From Kribbella sp. ALI-6-A (GTDB lineage: Bacteria; Actinomycetota; Actinomycetes; Propionibacteriales; Kribbellaceae), in NCBI RefSeq assembly GCF_001984195.1, contig NZ_MTQN01000012.1, forward strand, positions 1,364,001 through 1,428,000: a stretch of 64,000 bases of DNA, read 5' to 3'. Both the position numbers and the translations under genes were made by a program. Within the stretch, counting starts at the first letter, position 1. Every line of letters begins with the position of its first letter. The notes under the pieces are model-generated. The model saw only the letters and a list, made by a program, of their open reading frames with translations, did not search any database and was not told where the DNA came from. Below, in pieces: positions 7,693 through 15,795 of this stretch.

Positions 7693-10600
7693 GTGAGCGT
7701 TGCGGAGTTCCGCGGGGGGCCGGACGGCGGGAACGAGGAACGCAACCCGGCGATGGGCTTCGACCGTACGCCGCCGCAGGACCTCGCCGCCGAGCAGTGC
7801 GTGCTCGGCGCGATGATGCTGAGCAAGGACGCGATCGCCGACTGCATCGAGACCCTGCGCGGCACGGACTTCTACCGCCCGGCGCACGAGTCGGTCTACG
7901 ACGCGATCACCGACCTGTACGCCCGGGGCGAGCCGGCCGACGCGATCACCGTCGCCGCCGAGCTGACCAAGCGCGGCGAGATGGCCCGGATCGGCGGTGC
8001 GCCGTACGTGCACACCCTGGTCGCGTCGGTCCCGCTGGCCGCCAACGCCAGCTACTACGCGCACATCGTCCGGGAGAAGGCGATCCTGCGCCGCCTGGTC
8101 GAGGCCGGCACCAAGATCGTCCAGCTCGGCTACGCCGGCGAGGGCGAGGTCGACGACGTCGTCGACGAGGCGCAGGCCGAGATCTACCAGGTCACCGAGA
8201 AGCGGACCACCGAGGACTACGCGCCGCTGAAGGACATCATGGAGGGCGCCCTCGACGAGATCGAGGCGATCGACTCCCGCGGTGACGCGATGGTCGGCGT
8301 ACCGACCGGGTTCACCGACCTCGACGAGCTGACCAACGGTCTGCACCCGGGCCAGATGATCATCGTCGCCGCGCGTCCCGCGATGGGCAAGGCGCTCGGG
8401 CTGGACACCCCGCTGCCGACGCCGTCCGGCTGGACGACGATGGGCGAGGTCGTCACCGGCGACGTGCTGCTGGACGCCGACGGCCGCCCGACCCGGGTGG
8501 TCGCCGCGACCGACGTGATGTACGACCGGCCGTGCTACCAGCTGACCTTCAGCGACGGCACCACCCTGGTCGCCGACGCCGAGCACCAGTGGGTCGTCGA
8601 GGACGGCGGCCAGCCCGTGGTCTGTACGACGCTCGACCTGCACAGCGCCCTGTCGGCGTACCCGAGCTTCACCCCGGCGATCCCCAAGTCCGCGCCGCGC
8701 GAGATCGCCGGCCACGGCGTCACCACCGGCGTGCTCGGCGAGCCCGACCGCCGGATCGAGCGGGTCGAGCCGGTCGCCTCGGTCCCGGTGCGTTGTGTCG
8801 AGGTCGACAACCCCGACCACCTGTACCTGGCCGGCAAGACGATGGTCCCGACCCACAACTCCACCCTGGGCCTGGACTTCGCCCGCTCCGCCTCGATCAA
8901 GCACGGCCTGACCTCGTGCATCTTCTCGCTGGAGATGAGCCGCAACGAGATCACCATGCGTCTGCTCTCGGCCGAGGCGAAGGTCCCGCTGCACCACATG
9001 CGCAACGGCAAGATGACCGACGAGGACTGGGCCCGGCTGGCCCGCAAGATGGGCGAGGTCTCCGAGGCCCCGCTGTTCATCGACGACTCGCCGAACCTGA
9101 CGATGATGGAGATCCGCGCCAAGGCCCGCCGCCTCAAGCAGCGCCACGACCTGCGCCTGATCGTGATCGACTACCTCCAGCTGATGACGTCGGGCAAGAA
9201 GGTCGAGTCCCGCCAGCTCGAGGTCTCCGAGTTCTCCCGCTCGATCAAGCTGCTCGCCAAGGAGCTCGAGCTCCCCGTCGTCGCGATCTGCCAGCTCAAC
9301 CGAGGCTCCGAGCAACGCTCCGACAAACGCCCAATGGCCTCCGACCTGCGCGAATCGGGTTGCCTGACCGCCGACACCCGGTTGATGCGGGCGGACAACG
9401 GTGCCGAGGTGTCGCTCGGCGAATTGCTGGCCGCGGACGCTCGGGACATCCCGGTGTGGTCGCTGGACGACCGGCTGAAGCTGGTTCCTCGCACGCTGAC
9501 CCACGCGTTCCCCAGCGGGGTCAAAGAGGTCTTCCGGCTCAGGCTCGCTTCCGGCCGGGAGATCAATGCGACTGCCAATCACCCGTTCCTGACCTATGAC
9601 GGCTGGAAGCCGCTGGGTGAGCTCACGCCCGGCGCGCGGCTCGGGTCACTGCGCCACGTGCCCCCTCCGCTCGAGGTTCGGCCGTGGGACGAGGACGAGG
9701 TCACGCTGCTCGCGCACCTTCTCGGTGACGGGTCGTTCGTCCGGCGGCAGCCGATCCGTTACGCCAGCATCGACGAGCACAACCTCGACGCCGTGGCGTC
9801 GGCGGCGAAGCGGCGGTTCGGCATCACCGCGGTGCGGGACGAGTACCCCGCGGCGCGAGTGACCACCCTCCGCCTGCCGGCGCCGTACCGCCTGGCCCGC
9901 GGCAAGCGGAACCCGATCGCCGCCTGGCTGGACGAGCTGGGCCTGTTCGGGCTGCGGAGTCACGAGAAGTTCGTTCCGGCCGGAGTGTTCGCCTTGCCGA
10001 AGGAGCAGGTCGGAGACTTCGTTCGGCACCTGTGGGCGACCGACGGGTCGGTCCACTGGGACAGCAAGGCCGGTCAGGCGCGGATCTACTACGCGTCGAC
10101 GAGCCGTCGTCTGGTCGACGACCTGGCCCGCCTGCTGCTCCGGTTCAACATCTTCAGCCGGATCAAGGTGGTCCGCAAGGACGGCTACCGCGACGGCTAC
10201 CACCTGTACATCTACGGAGCCGAGAACCAGCTCCGCTTCTGCGACGAGATCGGTGTGCACGGCGCACGTGGCCTGAAGGCGCTCGAGGTCGCGACGATGC
10301 TCCGCGACATCCGCGGCAACACAAACCTGGACACGGTGCCGAAGGAGGTCTGGACGCGGGTCCGCGCGGTGCTGACCGAACAGCAGGTTTCCCACCGCGA
10401 GTTCGCTGCGGCCATGGGCACCCAGTTCTCGGGTTCGACGCTGTGGAAGCACGCGCCGAGCCGGCAACGCCTCGCCAAGGTCGCTGACGTACTCGGCGAC
10501 GCCGACCTCGAAGTGCTCGCCACCAACGACATCTTCTGGGACACCGTTACCTCGATCGAGAGCCTCGGCGAGCAGGAGGTGTACGACGCAACAGTGCTCG

Positions 10601-10827
10601 GCACCCACAACTTCGTTGCCGAAGGCATCGCGACGCACAACTCGCTGGAGCAGGACGCCGACGTCGTCATCCTGCTGCACCGCGAGGACGCCTACGAGCG
10701 CGAGTCCACCCGCCCCGGCGAAGCCGACTTCATCGTCGCCAAACACCGCAACGGCCCCACCGCCGACGTGGTCGTCGCCTTCCAGGGCCACTACTCCCGC
10801 TTCGTCGACATGGCCCACGACGGCTGA
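7693..10827 (+). CDS. dnaB: replicative DNA helicase DnaB precursor with two inteins
   Basis: The 1044-codon ORF encodes a DnaB helicase precursor whose mature length is 461 residues after removal of two in-frame inteins. The N-terminal domain contains QDLAAEQCVLGAMM; the RecA-like core has Walker A AARPAMGK/ST, split by intein 1 between K233 and S390, and the distal motif RESG/SLEQDADVV, split by intein 2 between G556 and S984. DnaB unwinds DNA ahead of the replisome, so the host depends on both splicing events. The GTG start at 7693 follows GAGGAGGA by about eight bases; an internal ATG at 7753 is less well placed. DnaA-box-like sites lie upstream. Confidence 0.97.
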   Translation: MSVAEFRGGPDGGNEERNPAMGFDRTPPQDLAAEQCVLGAMMLSKDAIADCIETLRGTDFYRPAHESVYDAITDLYARGEPADAITVAAELTKRGEMARIGGAPYVHTLVASVPLAANASYYAHIVREKAILRRLVEAGTKIVQLGYAGEGEVDDVVDEAQAEIYQVTEKRTTEDYAPLKDIMEGALDEIEAIDSRGDAMVGVPTGFTDLDELTNGLHPGQMIIVAARPAMGKALGLDTPLPTPSGWTTMGEVVTGDVLLDADGRPTRVVAATDVMYDRPCYQLTFSDGTTLVADAEHQWVVEDGGQPVVCTTLDLHSALSAYPSFTPAIPKSAPREIAGHGVTTGVLGEPDRRIERVEPVASVPVRCVEVDNPDHLYLAGKTMVPTHNSTLGLDFARSASIKHGLTSCIFSLEMSRNEITMRLLSAEAKVPLHHMRNGKMTDEDWARLARKMGEVSEAPLFIDDSPNLTMMEIRAKARRLKQRHDLRLIVIDYLQLMTSGKKVESRQLEVSEFSRSIKLLAKELELPVVAICQLNRGSEQRSDKRPMASDLRESGCLTADTRLMRADNGAEVSLGELLAADARDIPVWSLDDRLKLVPRTLTHAFPSGVKEVFRLRLASGREINATANHPFLTYDGWKPLGELTPGARLGSLRHVPPPLEVRPWDEDEVTLLAHLLGDGSFVRRQPIRYASIDEHNLDAVASAAKRRFGITAVRDEYPAARVTTLRLPAPYRLARGKRNPIAAWLDELGLFGLRSHEKFVPAGVFALPKEQVGDFVRHLWATDGSVHWDSKAGQARIYYASTSRRLVDDLARLLLRFNIFSRIKVVRKDGYRDGYHLYIYGAENQLRFCDEIGVHGARGLKALEVATMLRDIRGNTNLDTVPKEVWTRVRAVLTEQQVSHREFAAAMGTQFSGSTLWKHAPSRQRLAKVADVLGDADLEVLATNDIFWDTVTSIESLGEQEVYDATVLGTHNFVAEGIATHNSLEQDADVVILLHREDAYERESTRPGEADFIVAKHRNGPTADVVVAFQGHYSRFVDMAHDG
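8392..8859 (+). other. intein 1 in DnaB Walker A: class 3 mini-intein
   Basis: The insert covers residues 234-389 of the precursor (156 aa) and lies exactly between Lys and Ser of the helicase P-loop. Its first residue is Ala, so it has no Cys/Ser nucleophile for the standard N-S shift. Block B has AEHQW with H65 and W67 (intein numbering), block F has VRCVEVD with C135, and the end is VPTHN with T154-H155-N156, followed by extein Ser. W67, C135 and T154 are the WCT triad that defines class 3 inteins. No homing endonuclease domain fits in the ~70 residues between blocks B and F. Confidence 0.9.
9361..10641 (+). other. intein 2 in DnaB: class 1 intein with LAGLIDADG endonuclease
   Basis: The insert covers residues 557-983 (427 aa), starting with Cys (CLTADTRL) and ending with IATHN before extein Ser, the standard class 1 layout. 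Block B has TANHPF. Two LAGLIDADG-type motifs are visible: LLAHLLGDG at 672-680 and LWATDG ending at G785, so the homing endonuclease domain looks intact. A helix-turn-helix-like stretch follows near precursor residues 893-935. The insertion point, between the conserved ESG and SLEQD, is the same as in the cyanobacterial Ssp DnaB intein. Confidence 0.93.
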
Positions 10828-11077
10828 CGTCGTTCGGTACGCCGCCGAGGAGCCGCGGAGCGTTGGAGGTCCTGGAGCCCGGCAGTTGCGCCTTGCCCTC
10901 GACGAGTTCATGGTCATCGTGATAGCCGTCGACGTCGCGGTGACCGTCGACGTCAGCTGATCGCCGACTGGCCGGACACGCCGGACGCAGGTGTCCAACC
11001 GGGCTCGGGCCGTTCACACCACCCGGCCCTGTGTGCTTCACTGTCGCACCATCACGCCTCGACGAGGAGGTTCGAGA

Positions 11078-11602
11078 ATGTTGCGCAAGGGCATAGGTCG
11101 CGTTGCTGCCATCGCGGTGGCGAGTGTTTTGTTGGGGTTCGGGCTGATCGTCGCTCCTGGGGCAGCGCAGCTTCCCCGTGCTCACGCTGATGGGAGCTAC
11201 TTCGAGGACTGCTCATACGACTGGCTTCACTGTGGAACCGCCGTACAGGTCGACCTCACTTCTGACCAGGTTCGCGCACGCACTGACTTTTGTCTGTGGG
11301 ACAACAACGGCGGCAGTCATCCGAACGCTGCGGTGTGCATCAAGCGGGACGCGGACGTGGTCTTCGTGCGGGACACTGACAGCGACGGCAGATCAGCACT
11401 CGGGCAGGTCGGCTTCACCGTCGCCAACATCTACGTCTGCAGGAACGCGCACGGCTCCGGGACGTGGGCGCGATGTGACTTCCAATGGCCGGAGAACAAC
11501 GCTCGCCTTCGCACGATGGACTGCGACTTCGACAATGCGCCGATCAGGTTCGGGTCGTCCGAATGCACCACGTCGGAGCGCTACGTCGAATTCGTGGGGT
11601 GA
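11078..11602 (+). CDS. secreted eight-cysteine hypothetical protein
   Basis: The ATG at 11078 has a strong GAGGAGG ribosome-binding site; upstream in-frame codons are not credible starts. The 174-residue product has a Sec signal peptide (hydrophobic core AAIAVASVLLGFGLIV) with a likely cleavage site after AHA near residue 37. The mature part has eight cysteines, consistent with four disulfides, and DTDSDG, an acidic possible metal-binding loop. I do not recognise the family. Codon choice is noticeably less GC-biased than in its neighbours, which may mean recent acquisition. The 250 bp between dnaB and this gene hold nothing I can assign. Confidence 0.75.
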   Translation: MLRKGIGRVAAIAVASVLLGFGLIVAPGAAQLPRAHADGSYFEDCSYDWLHCGTAVQVDLTSDQVRARTDFCLWDNNGGSHPNAAVCIKRDADVVFVRDTDSDGRSALGQVGFTVANIYVCRNAHGSGTWARCDFQWPENNARLRTMDCDFDNAPIRFGSSECTTSERYVEFVG

Positions 11603-11739
11603 CACGGGTCCGCCCCCCGGGTGCCTCGCCCTGGGGCCACTCGGCTCTCGGCCACCTGGCTGCAGGTCGGTGAGAGCAGGAAGAGTTGCTGCTCGTCTTG
11701 GCCTTCTACCGATACCTGAGCTGTCGACCGTCGCCGCGG

Positions 11740-12479
11740 TCAGCCTTGGACGGTCGGGCGGATGGTGAGTTCGCCGATTTCTACTTCCCAGGGCTGGTCG
11801 ATGGTGTACTCGACGGCGCGAGCGACCGCGTCGGGGTTCAGGGCGAAGGTCGCCATGCCTTGGCCGATTTCGGCGCGGATGGTTGGGTCGGTGACCGAGT
11901 TGGCGAACTCGGTGTGGACGTAGCCAGGGGAGATCGCGGTGGTCTTGATCGTTCCGTCGGTCGACTCCTGGCGCAGTCCTCCAGCACGGTGCGGACCGCG
12001 TTTTTCGTCGCGCCGTACACGGCCATCGTCGGCGTGATCTTCAGGCCGGCGGTCGACACGATCGTGACGAAGTGGCCGCGGCCCTGGGCCTCGAAGATGG
12101 GTAGGGCCGCGTCGATGCCGTGCAGTACGCCGCGCAGGTTCACGTCGATCATCGCGTCCCAGTCGGCGGCGCGCCGCGCGGCCATCGGTGAGATCGGGCC
12201 GATGCCCGCGCTGCTGACCAGGACGTCGAGCCGGCCGAAGTCCGTGACGGCGGTCTGCACGAGACGGCGTACGTCGTCGGGGTCGGTGACGTCGATCGCC
12301 ACCGTCGCGGCCCGTCCGCCGGCGGCGCGGATCTCCTCGGCCAGGGCCTCGAGCCGGTCTTTCCGCCGGGCGCCGAGTACGACGGCCGCCCCGGCGCGGC
12401 CCAGCCGGCGCGCGGTCGCGGCGCCGATTCCGCTGCTGGCGCCGGTGATCGCGATGACCTTGTCGTCGAGCGTTGCCAT
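11740..12479 (-). pseudogene. short-chain dehydrogenase/reductase, single-base frameshift
   Basis: Two overlapping frames together encode a full SDR of about 246 residues. The N-terminal part starts with ATG at 12479 and has the cofactor motif TGASSGIG (residues 12-19) and YGATK with the catalytic Tyr and Lys. The C-terminal part (TAISPGYVHTEFANS to the end at 11740) is in another frame. Near 11976-11978 one base is missing from what should be a G-L-R-Q-E stretch. The divergent TetR gene and shared operators suggest it was a regulated oxidoreductase of unknown substrate. It is either a recent pseudogene or a sequencing error; the strong conservation on both sides favours a very recent or artefactual event. 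Confidence 0.8.
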
Positions 12480-12501
12480 GACTAGTCTCCTTCAGTGAAT
12501 C

Positions 12502-12541
12502 GGACAAAGTGTCCATTTCATTGAAGCGGACATTTTGTCCG
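12502..12541. promoter_or_regulatory. two palindromic TetR operators
   Basis: GGACAAAGTGTCC (12502-12514) and the perfect palindrome CGGACATTTTGTCCG (12527-12541) lie 26 bp apart centre to centre in the gap between the divergent SDR and TetR genes. This layout fits a TetR dimer repressing both promoters. TetR binding is inferred. Confidence 0.7.
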
Positions 12542-12566
12542 TTTACAACCCAGGAGGCACTCGACC

Positions 12567-13109
12567 GTGCGAAGCGACGCGTCCCGCAGCCGGACCGCCA
12601 TTCTCGAGGCGGCCCGTGTGCTGATCGCCGAGCCCGGTGAGCTCAAGCTCAGTGCGGTGGCGAAGAAGGCCGGCGTCGGGCAAGGCACGCTGTACCGCCA
12701 CTTCACCACCCGCGACGAACTGGTTGCCGCCCTCTACACCGGCGAGATCGACGAGCTCGTCGTGGAGGCCAACCGGCTGCTCGAGCACCACGAGCCCTTG
12801 CCGGCCCTGGAAGTTTGGCTCGGTCGGTTGGCGGCGTACGCGCAGGTCAAGCGCGGGGTGATCGAGGCGGTCGACTCTTCGGTGTGGGCCGAGATCTCGG
12901 CTCAGACCCACACCAAGCTCGGGCAGGCGTTGGGCGCGCTGCTGACCGCCGGCGCTGAGGCCGACGTGCTGCGGGCGGACATCGAGCCGCGCGACGTGAT
13001 CCTGCTGTCGTGGTTCCTCGCGCACGTGAAGCCGGAGGAGTGGGACGACCGCGTCCCGCGGCTGCTCGACGTTCTACTCAAAGGGCTGCGGCCGACCGAC
13101 GCGCGGTGA
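12567..13109 (+). CDS. TetR/AcrR-family regulator
   Basis: The 180-residue protein has an N-terminal TetR helix-turn-helix (KKAGVGQGTLYRHFTTRDEL, about residues 33-52) and a C-terminal all-helical ligand domain. The GTG at 12567 has CAGGAGG nine bases upstream. It is divergent from the frameshifted SDR gene and two palindromes fill the gap, so it most likely represses the SDR and itself and is released by a small molecule, perhaps the SDR substrate. The ligand is unknown. Confidence 0.88.
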   Translation: MRSDASRSRTAILEAARVLIAEPGELKLSAVAKKAGVGQGTLYRHFTTRDELVAALYTGEIDELVVEANRLLEHHEPLPALEVWLGRLAAYAQVKRGVIEAVDSSVWAEISAQTHTKLGQALGALLTAGAEADVLRADIEPRDVILLSWFLAHVKPEEWDDRVPRLLDVLLKGLRPTDAR

Positions 13110-13140
13110 GCCAGGCTGGCGCCGTGCCGCGAGGCGCTGT

Positions 13141-13770
13141 CTAGCCCCGCCAGCGAGCGGCAGAGATGGATTCCTGGGCCAGCAAGCGAAGCGACGAGAT
13201 CAGCGTCTCGCCGAGAATGGTGCCGATGACAACCGATTCGGCGATCTGGTCCGGTGAGGTGCGTTCGGTGACCGCGGCCACTTCCAGGGCGGTGAACTTC
13301 TCGATCGCGTCGGCGTAGGAGTCGAGGAATGCGACCAGGTGGTCCTGGTCGAGGCTGCGCAGCGCGGCGACGGTTTCGATCAAGGTCGTGAGCGCGGGCG
13401 CGTCGGGCTCGACCGTCCAGTCGCGGCGGGCGATGAGGTCGTTGACCTGCTGGGTCGCGGCGGTTCGCGCGTCGGTCGTGGCGGTCGGCGTACGGGTCGG
13501 CGTGATCGCGCGATGTGCGCGGCCGATCTGTTCGTGCAGGGTCATCGAGTCCGAGTCCAGGCCTTCGAGGATCTCCTTCACCCTGGCGATCGGGACCTGA
13601 CCGAGGTCGACGAGCGCGCGGATCAGTCGCAGCCGGCGCAGGTGCACCTCGCCGTAGCTCGCCTGGTTCGGGCTGGTCAGTTCGCCCGGCGGGAGCAACG
13701 CCTCCCGTAGGTAGTACTTGATCGTCGGCACCGGGACACCCGACTGCCGGCTCAACTCCGCGATCCGCAT
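13141..13770 (-). CDS. MerR-family regulator
   Basis: The ~209-residue protein begins MRIAELSRQSGVPVPTIKYY, the typical MerR winged-helix start, and the ATG at 13770 has a purine-rich AAGGCAAGGCGG stretch upstream. After the DNA-binding and coiled-coil region (to about residue 100) comes a ~100-residue helical effector domain without the Cys metal ligands of MerR/CueR, so a non-metal ligand is likely. It is divergent from the DoxX gene with an operator-like palindrome pair in the gap. Convergent with the TetR gene. Confidence 0.87.
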   Translation of the reverse strand: MRIAELSRQSGVPVPTIKYYLREALLPPGELTSPNQASYGEVHLRRLRLIRALVDLGQVPIARVKEILEGLDSDSMTLHEQIGRAHRAITPTRTPTATTDARTAATQQVNDLIARRDWTVEPDAPALTTLIETVAALRSLDQDHLVAFLDSYADAIEKFTALEVAAVTERTSPDQIAESVVIGTILGETLISSLRLLAQESISAARWRG

Positions 13771-13798
13771 AACCGCCTTGCCTTCCCTTGAGTCGTGA

Positions 13799-13838
13799 TG
13801 GATAGTAGCAGTATCCATTAATGGATAGTCGCACTATC
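13799..13838. promoter_or_regulatory. paired palindromes between MerR and DoxX genes
   Basis: TGGATAGTAGCAGTATCCA (13799-13817) is an imperfect dyad and GATAGTCGCACTATC (13824-13838) is a perfect one; both contain GATAGT. They lie between the two start codons and are good candidates for the MerR-family binding site controlling the DoxX operon. Confidence 0.65.
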
Positions 13839-13856
13839 TACCAAGGAGGGACTTCG

Positions 13857-14357
13857 ATGACCGTTGCTGTTCTCGTTCTCGCCACGCTGGGGTTCCGCGG
13901 GCTGGGAGCGCTCGGCGTCCGCCGGTTCGCCCGCTGGCCCGTGGCCGCCGCGCATGGACTGGCCGTGATGCTGGTGCTGACGGCGAGCGCACACTTCGTG
14001 CCCGCCGAGGTGACCGTGATGCCCAACCACACCGACCTGGTCCGGATGGTCCCGCCGTTCGTCCCGTACGCCGGCGCGATGGTCTACCTGACCGGCGTCC
14101 TCGAACTGCTCGGCGCTCTCGGATTGTTGCTGAAAGCGACTAGACGAGCCGCGGGCTGGTCGCTCGCGGCGTTGTTCGTGGCGCTGCTCCCGGCCAACAT
14201 CTACGCAGCCGTCGAGCAGGTCCCGTTCGCCGGCGGCGAGGCGTCGCCGCTGTGGCAGCGCATCCCCGAGCAGGTCGTCTACCTCGCGGTCGCCGTCTGG
14301 GCCGCCCGCTCCACCCGTACGCCGTCCACCCCCGATCGCGAGCTCGTCCACCAGTGA
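13857..14357 (+). CDS. DoxX-family membrane protein
   Basis: The 166-residue protein has about four membrane helices and the DoxX-like pattern LTASAHFVP followed by YLTGVLELLGALGLL. The ATG at 13857 is preceded by AAGGAGGG; an in-frame ATG at 13821 lies inside the operator palindrome and is rejected. DoxX proteins are integral membrane proteins, some linked to thiol or quinone redox stress. It is followed 13 bp later by another small membrane protein gene, and both are probably controlled by the divergent MerR protein. Confidence 0.78.
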   Translation: MTVAVLVLATLGFRGLGALGVRRFARWPVAAAHGLAVMLVLTASAHFVPAEVTVMPNHTDLVRMVPPFVPYAGAMVYLTGVLELLGALGLLLKATRRAAGWSLAALFVALLPANIYAAVEQVPFAGGEASPLWQRIPEQVVYLAVAVWAARSTRTPSTPDRELVHQ

Positions 14358-14370
14358 AGGAGCACACCTG

Positions 14371-14772
14371 ATGTCCGATCCGTCCCGGATCATCGCCGGC
14401 GTCGTCCTGCTGACCATCGTCACGATCGAGTTCGGCGGCTGGTTCCTGACCAAGATCGTGCGCGGTCAGGTGCCGATGACCGACTTCCAGAAGGCGTTCG
14501 CCCGGGCCGGCCACGCCCACGCCGGCGTCCTGGTCATCCTCAGCCTGGTAGGCCTGCTGTACGTCGACGCGACCGGACTGAGCGGCGCGTGGTTGTGGAT
14601 CGGCCGGCTCGCCCTGCCGGTGGCGGCGATCCTGATGTCCGGCGGGTTCTTCGCGTCGTCGGCAGGCGCAGGCCGCACCCAGCCGAACCAGTTCCTCTGG
14701 GTGCTCTGGCTCGGCGCCGCCGCCCTCGCCGTCGGTGTTCTGACGTTGGGAATCGGCCTGATCACCGCCTAG
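14371..14772 (+). CDS. small four-helix membrane protein
   Basis: The 133-residue protein has four hydrophobic segments (about 6-26, 47-65, 74-94 and 104-130) and a conserved-looking short loop AGHAHAG near residue 46. A GAAGGAG ribosome-binding site precedes the ATG. I do not recognise the family beyond an uncharacterised actinobacterial membrane protein. It is cotranscribed with the DoxX-family gene, suggesting a joint role in the membrane. Its stop overlaps the stop of the convergent WYL gene by four bases (CTAG). Confidence 0.65.
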   Translation: MSDPSRIIAGVVLLTIVTIEFGGWFLTKIVRGQVPMTDFQKAFARAGHAHAGVLVILSLVGLLYVDATGLSGAWLWIGRLALPVAAILMSGGFFASSAGAGRTQPNQFLWVLWLGAAALAVGVLTLGIGLITA

Positions 14773-15731
14773 CTCGACGCCAGCCGGCTCCCCACCGAGT
14801 GGATGATCGCTGCGGTCTCCGGCGGCGCCTCGAGCGTGAAATCGGCGCCCAGGGCAACCACTCCGGCGACGTACTGGATCAGCAGCTGGGGCGAGTCGGC
14901 GCTCAGTGTGACAGTGCACGAGTCCGGCCCGGTCGGTACGACGGTGCCCGGCAGCCACCGGCCGTAGAAACCTTCGCGAACCTCCTCTTCCGACAGCCGA
15001 ACGTGCAGAACCGCCGAGTGCCGGTACGTCGCGGCCGCGAACGACTCCGCCAGGTACGTCGCCGCATCGGCCGCGGGGATGTCCCGCGGAGTGAACCGGT
15101 GCCGGCTCGGCCGTACGTCGCTGATCCGGTCGACCCGGAAGCTGCGCCAGTCGTCGCGGTCCGGGTCGAAGGCCAGCAGGTACCAGGTCCCCACCAACGC
15201 CACCAGCTGATGGGGTTCGACCCGCCGGTCCGTGGTCTCACCCTGGCGTGATTCGTAGCTGAAGGCAACGATCTCGCGATCCCGGCAGCAGGCGGCGAGC
15301 ACGGCCAGCCGACCGGGATCGAGCTGTGGAAGATCGGCCCGCGCGACCACCGACGCGGCGCCCACCGCCGCCACCTGTGGACGAAGCCGCGGCGGCAGCA
15401 CCTGGGACAGCTTCGCCAGCGCGCTCATCGAACTGTCGTGCAACCCGCTGATCCCACCACTGCCCGCGCCGGCCAGGCCGACCGCGACGGCCACCGCCTC
15501 GTCGTCCGACAGCGCCAGCGGCGGCATCGCCCGCCCGGACGCCAGGCGGTAGCCACCGGCGGTCCCCGTCGTCCCGACCACCGGGTAGTCGAGCGAGCGC
15601 AACCGGTCGACGTCGCGGCGGATGGTCCGGTCGGTCACTCCCAGCCGCTCGGCCAGTTCGGCGCCCGACCACTCCCGCCGGCTCTGCAACAGCGACAGCA
15701 GCCGCAGCAGTCGTCCCGGCAGGTCGTTCAT
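14769..15731 (-). CDS. WYL-domain transcriptional regulator (YafY type)
   Basis: The 320-residue protein has an N-terminal DeoR-like helix-turn-helix (ELAERLGVTDRTIRRDVDRL, about residues 24-43), a central WYL domain (HQLVALVGTWYLLAFD) and a C-terminal extension. WYL domains sense small ligands or nucleic acids. The ATG at 15731 has no ribosome-binding site but has TATCTT seven bases upstream on the minus strand, so the mRNA is probably leaderless. Two DnaA-box-like sequences flank this -10. It is divergent from an FAD oxidoreductase gene, its likely target. A paralogue lies at 30043-31011. Confidence 0.85.
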   Translation of the reverse strand: MNDLPGRLLRLLSLLQSRREWSGAELAERLGVTDRTIRRDVDRLRSLDYPVVGTTGTAGGYRLASGRAMPPLALSDDEAVAVAVGLAGAGSGGISGLHDSSMSALAKLSQVLPPRLRPQVAAVGAASVVARADLPQLDPGRLAVLAACCRDREIVAFSYESRQGETTDRRVEPHQLVALVGTWYLLAFDPDRDDWRSFRVDRISDVRPSRHRFTPRDIPAADAATYLAESFAAATYRHSAVLHVRLSEEEVREGFYGRWLPGTVVPTGPDSCTVTLSADSPQLLIQYVAGVVALGADFTLEAPPETAAIIHSVGSRLASS

Positions 15732-15750
15732 ATCCACAAAGATATCCACA
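15730..15750. promoter_or_regulatory. two direct DnaA-box-like repeats over the WYL promoter
   Basis: ATATCCACA occurs at 15730-15738 and 15742-15750, each 8/9 to the DnaA box TTATCCACA and 12 bp apart. The first overlaps the WYL start codon; the putative -10 lies between them. Confidence 0.4.
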
Positions 15751-15795
15751 GCTTGAGGACAACTTCTGTCCGGAAGGCGTTCTACGGTCGGCGCC

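Noticed and set aside
10828..11077. Possible small gene between dnaB and the secreted Cys-rich gene
   Set aside because: Frames here lack ribosome-binding sites and codon bias; the in-frame codons upstream of 11078 precede a much better start.
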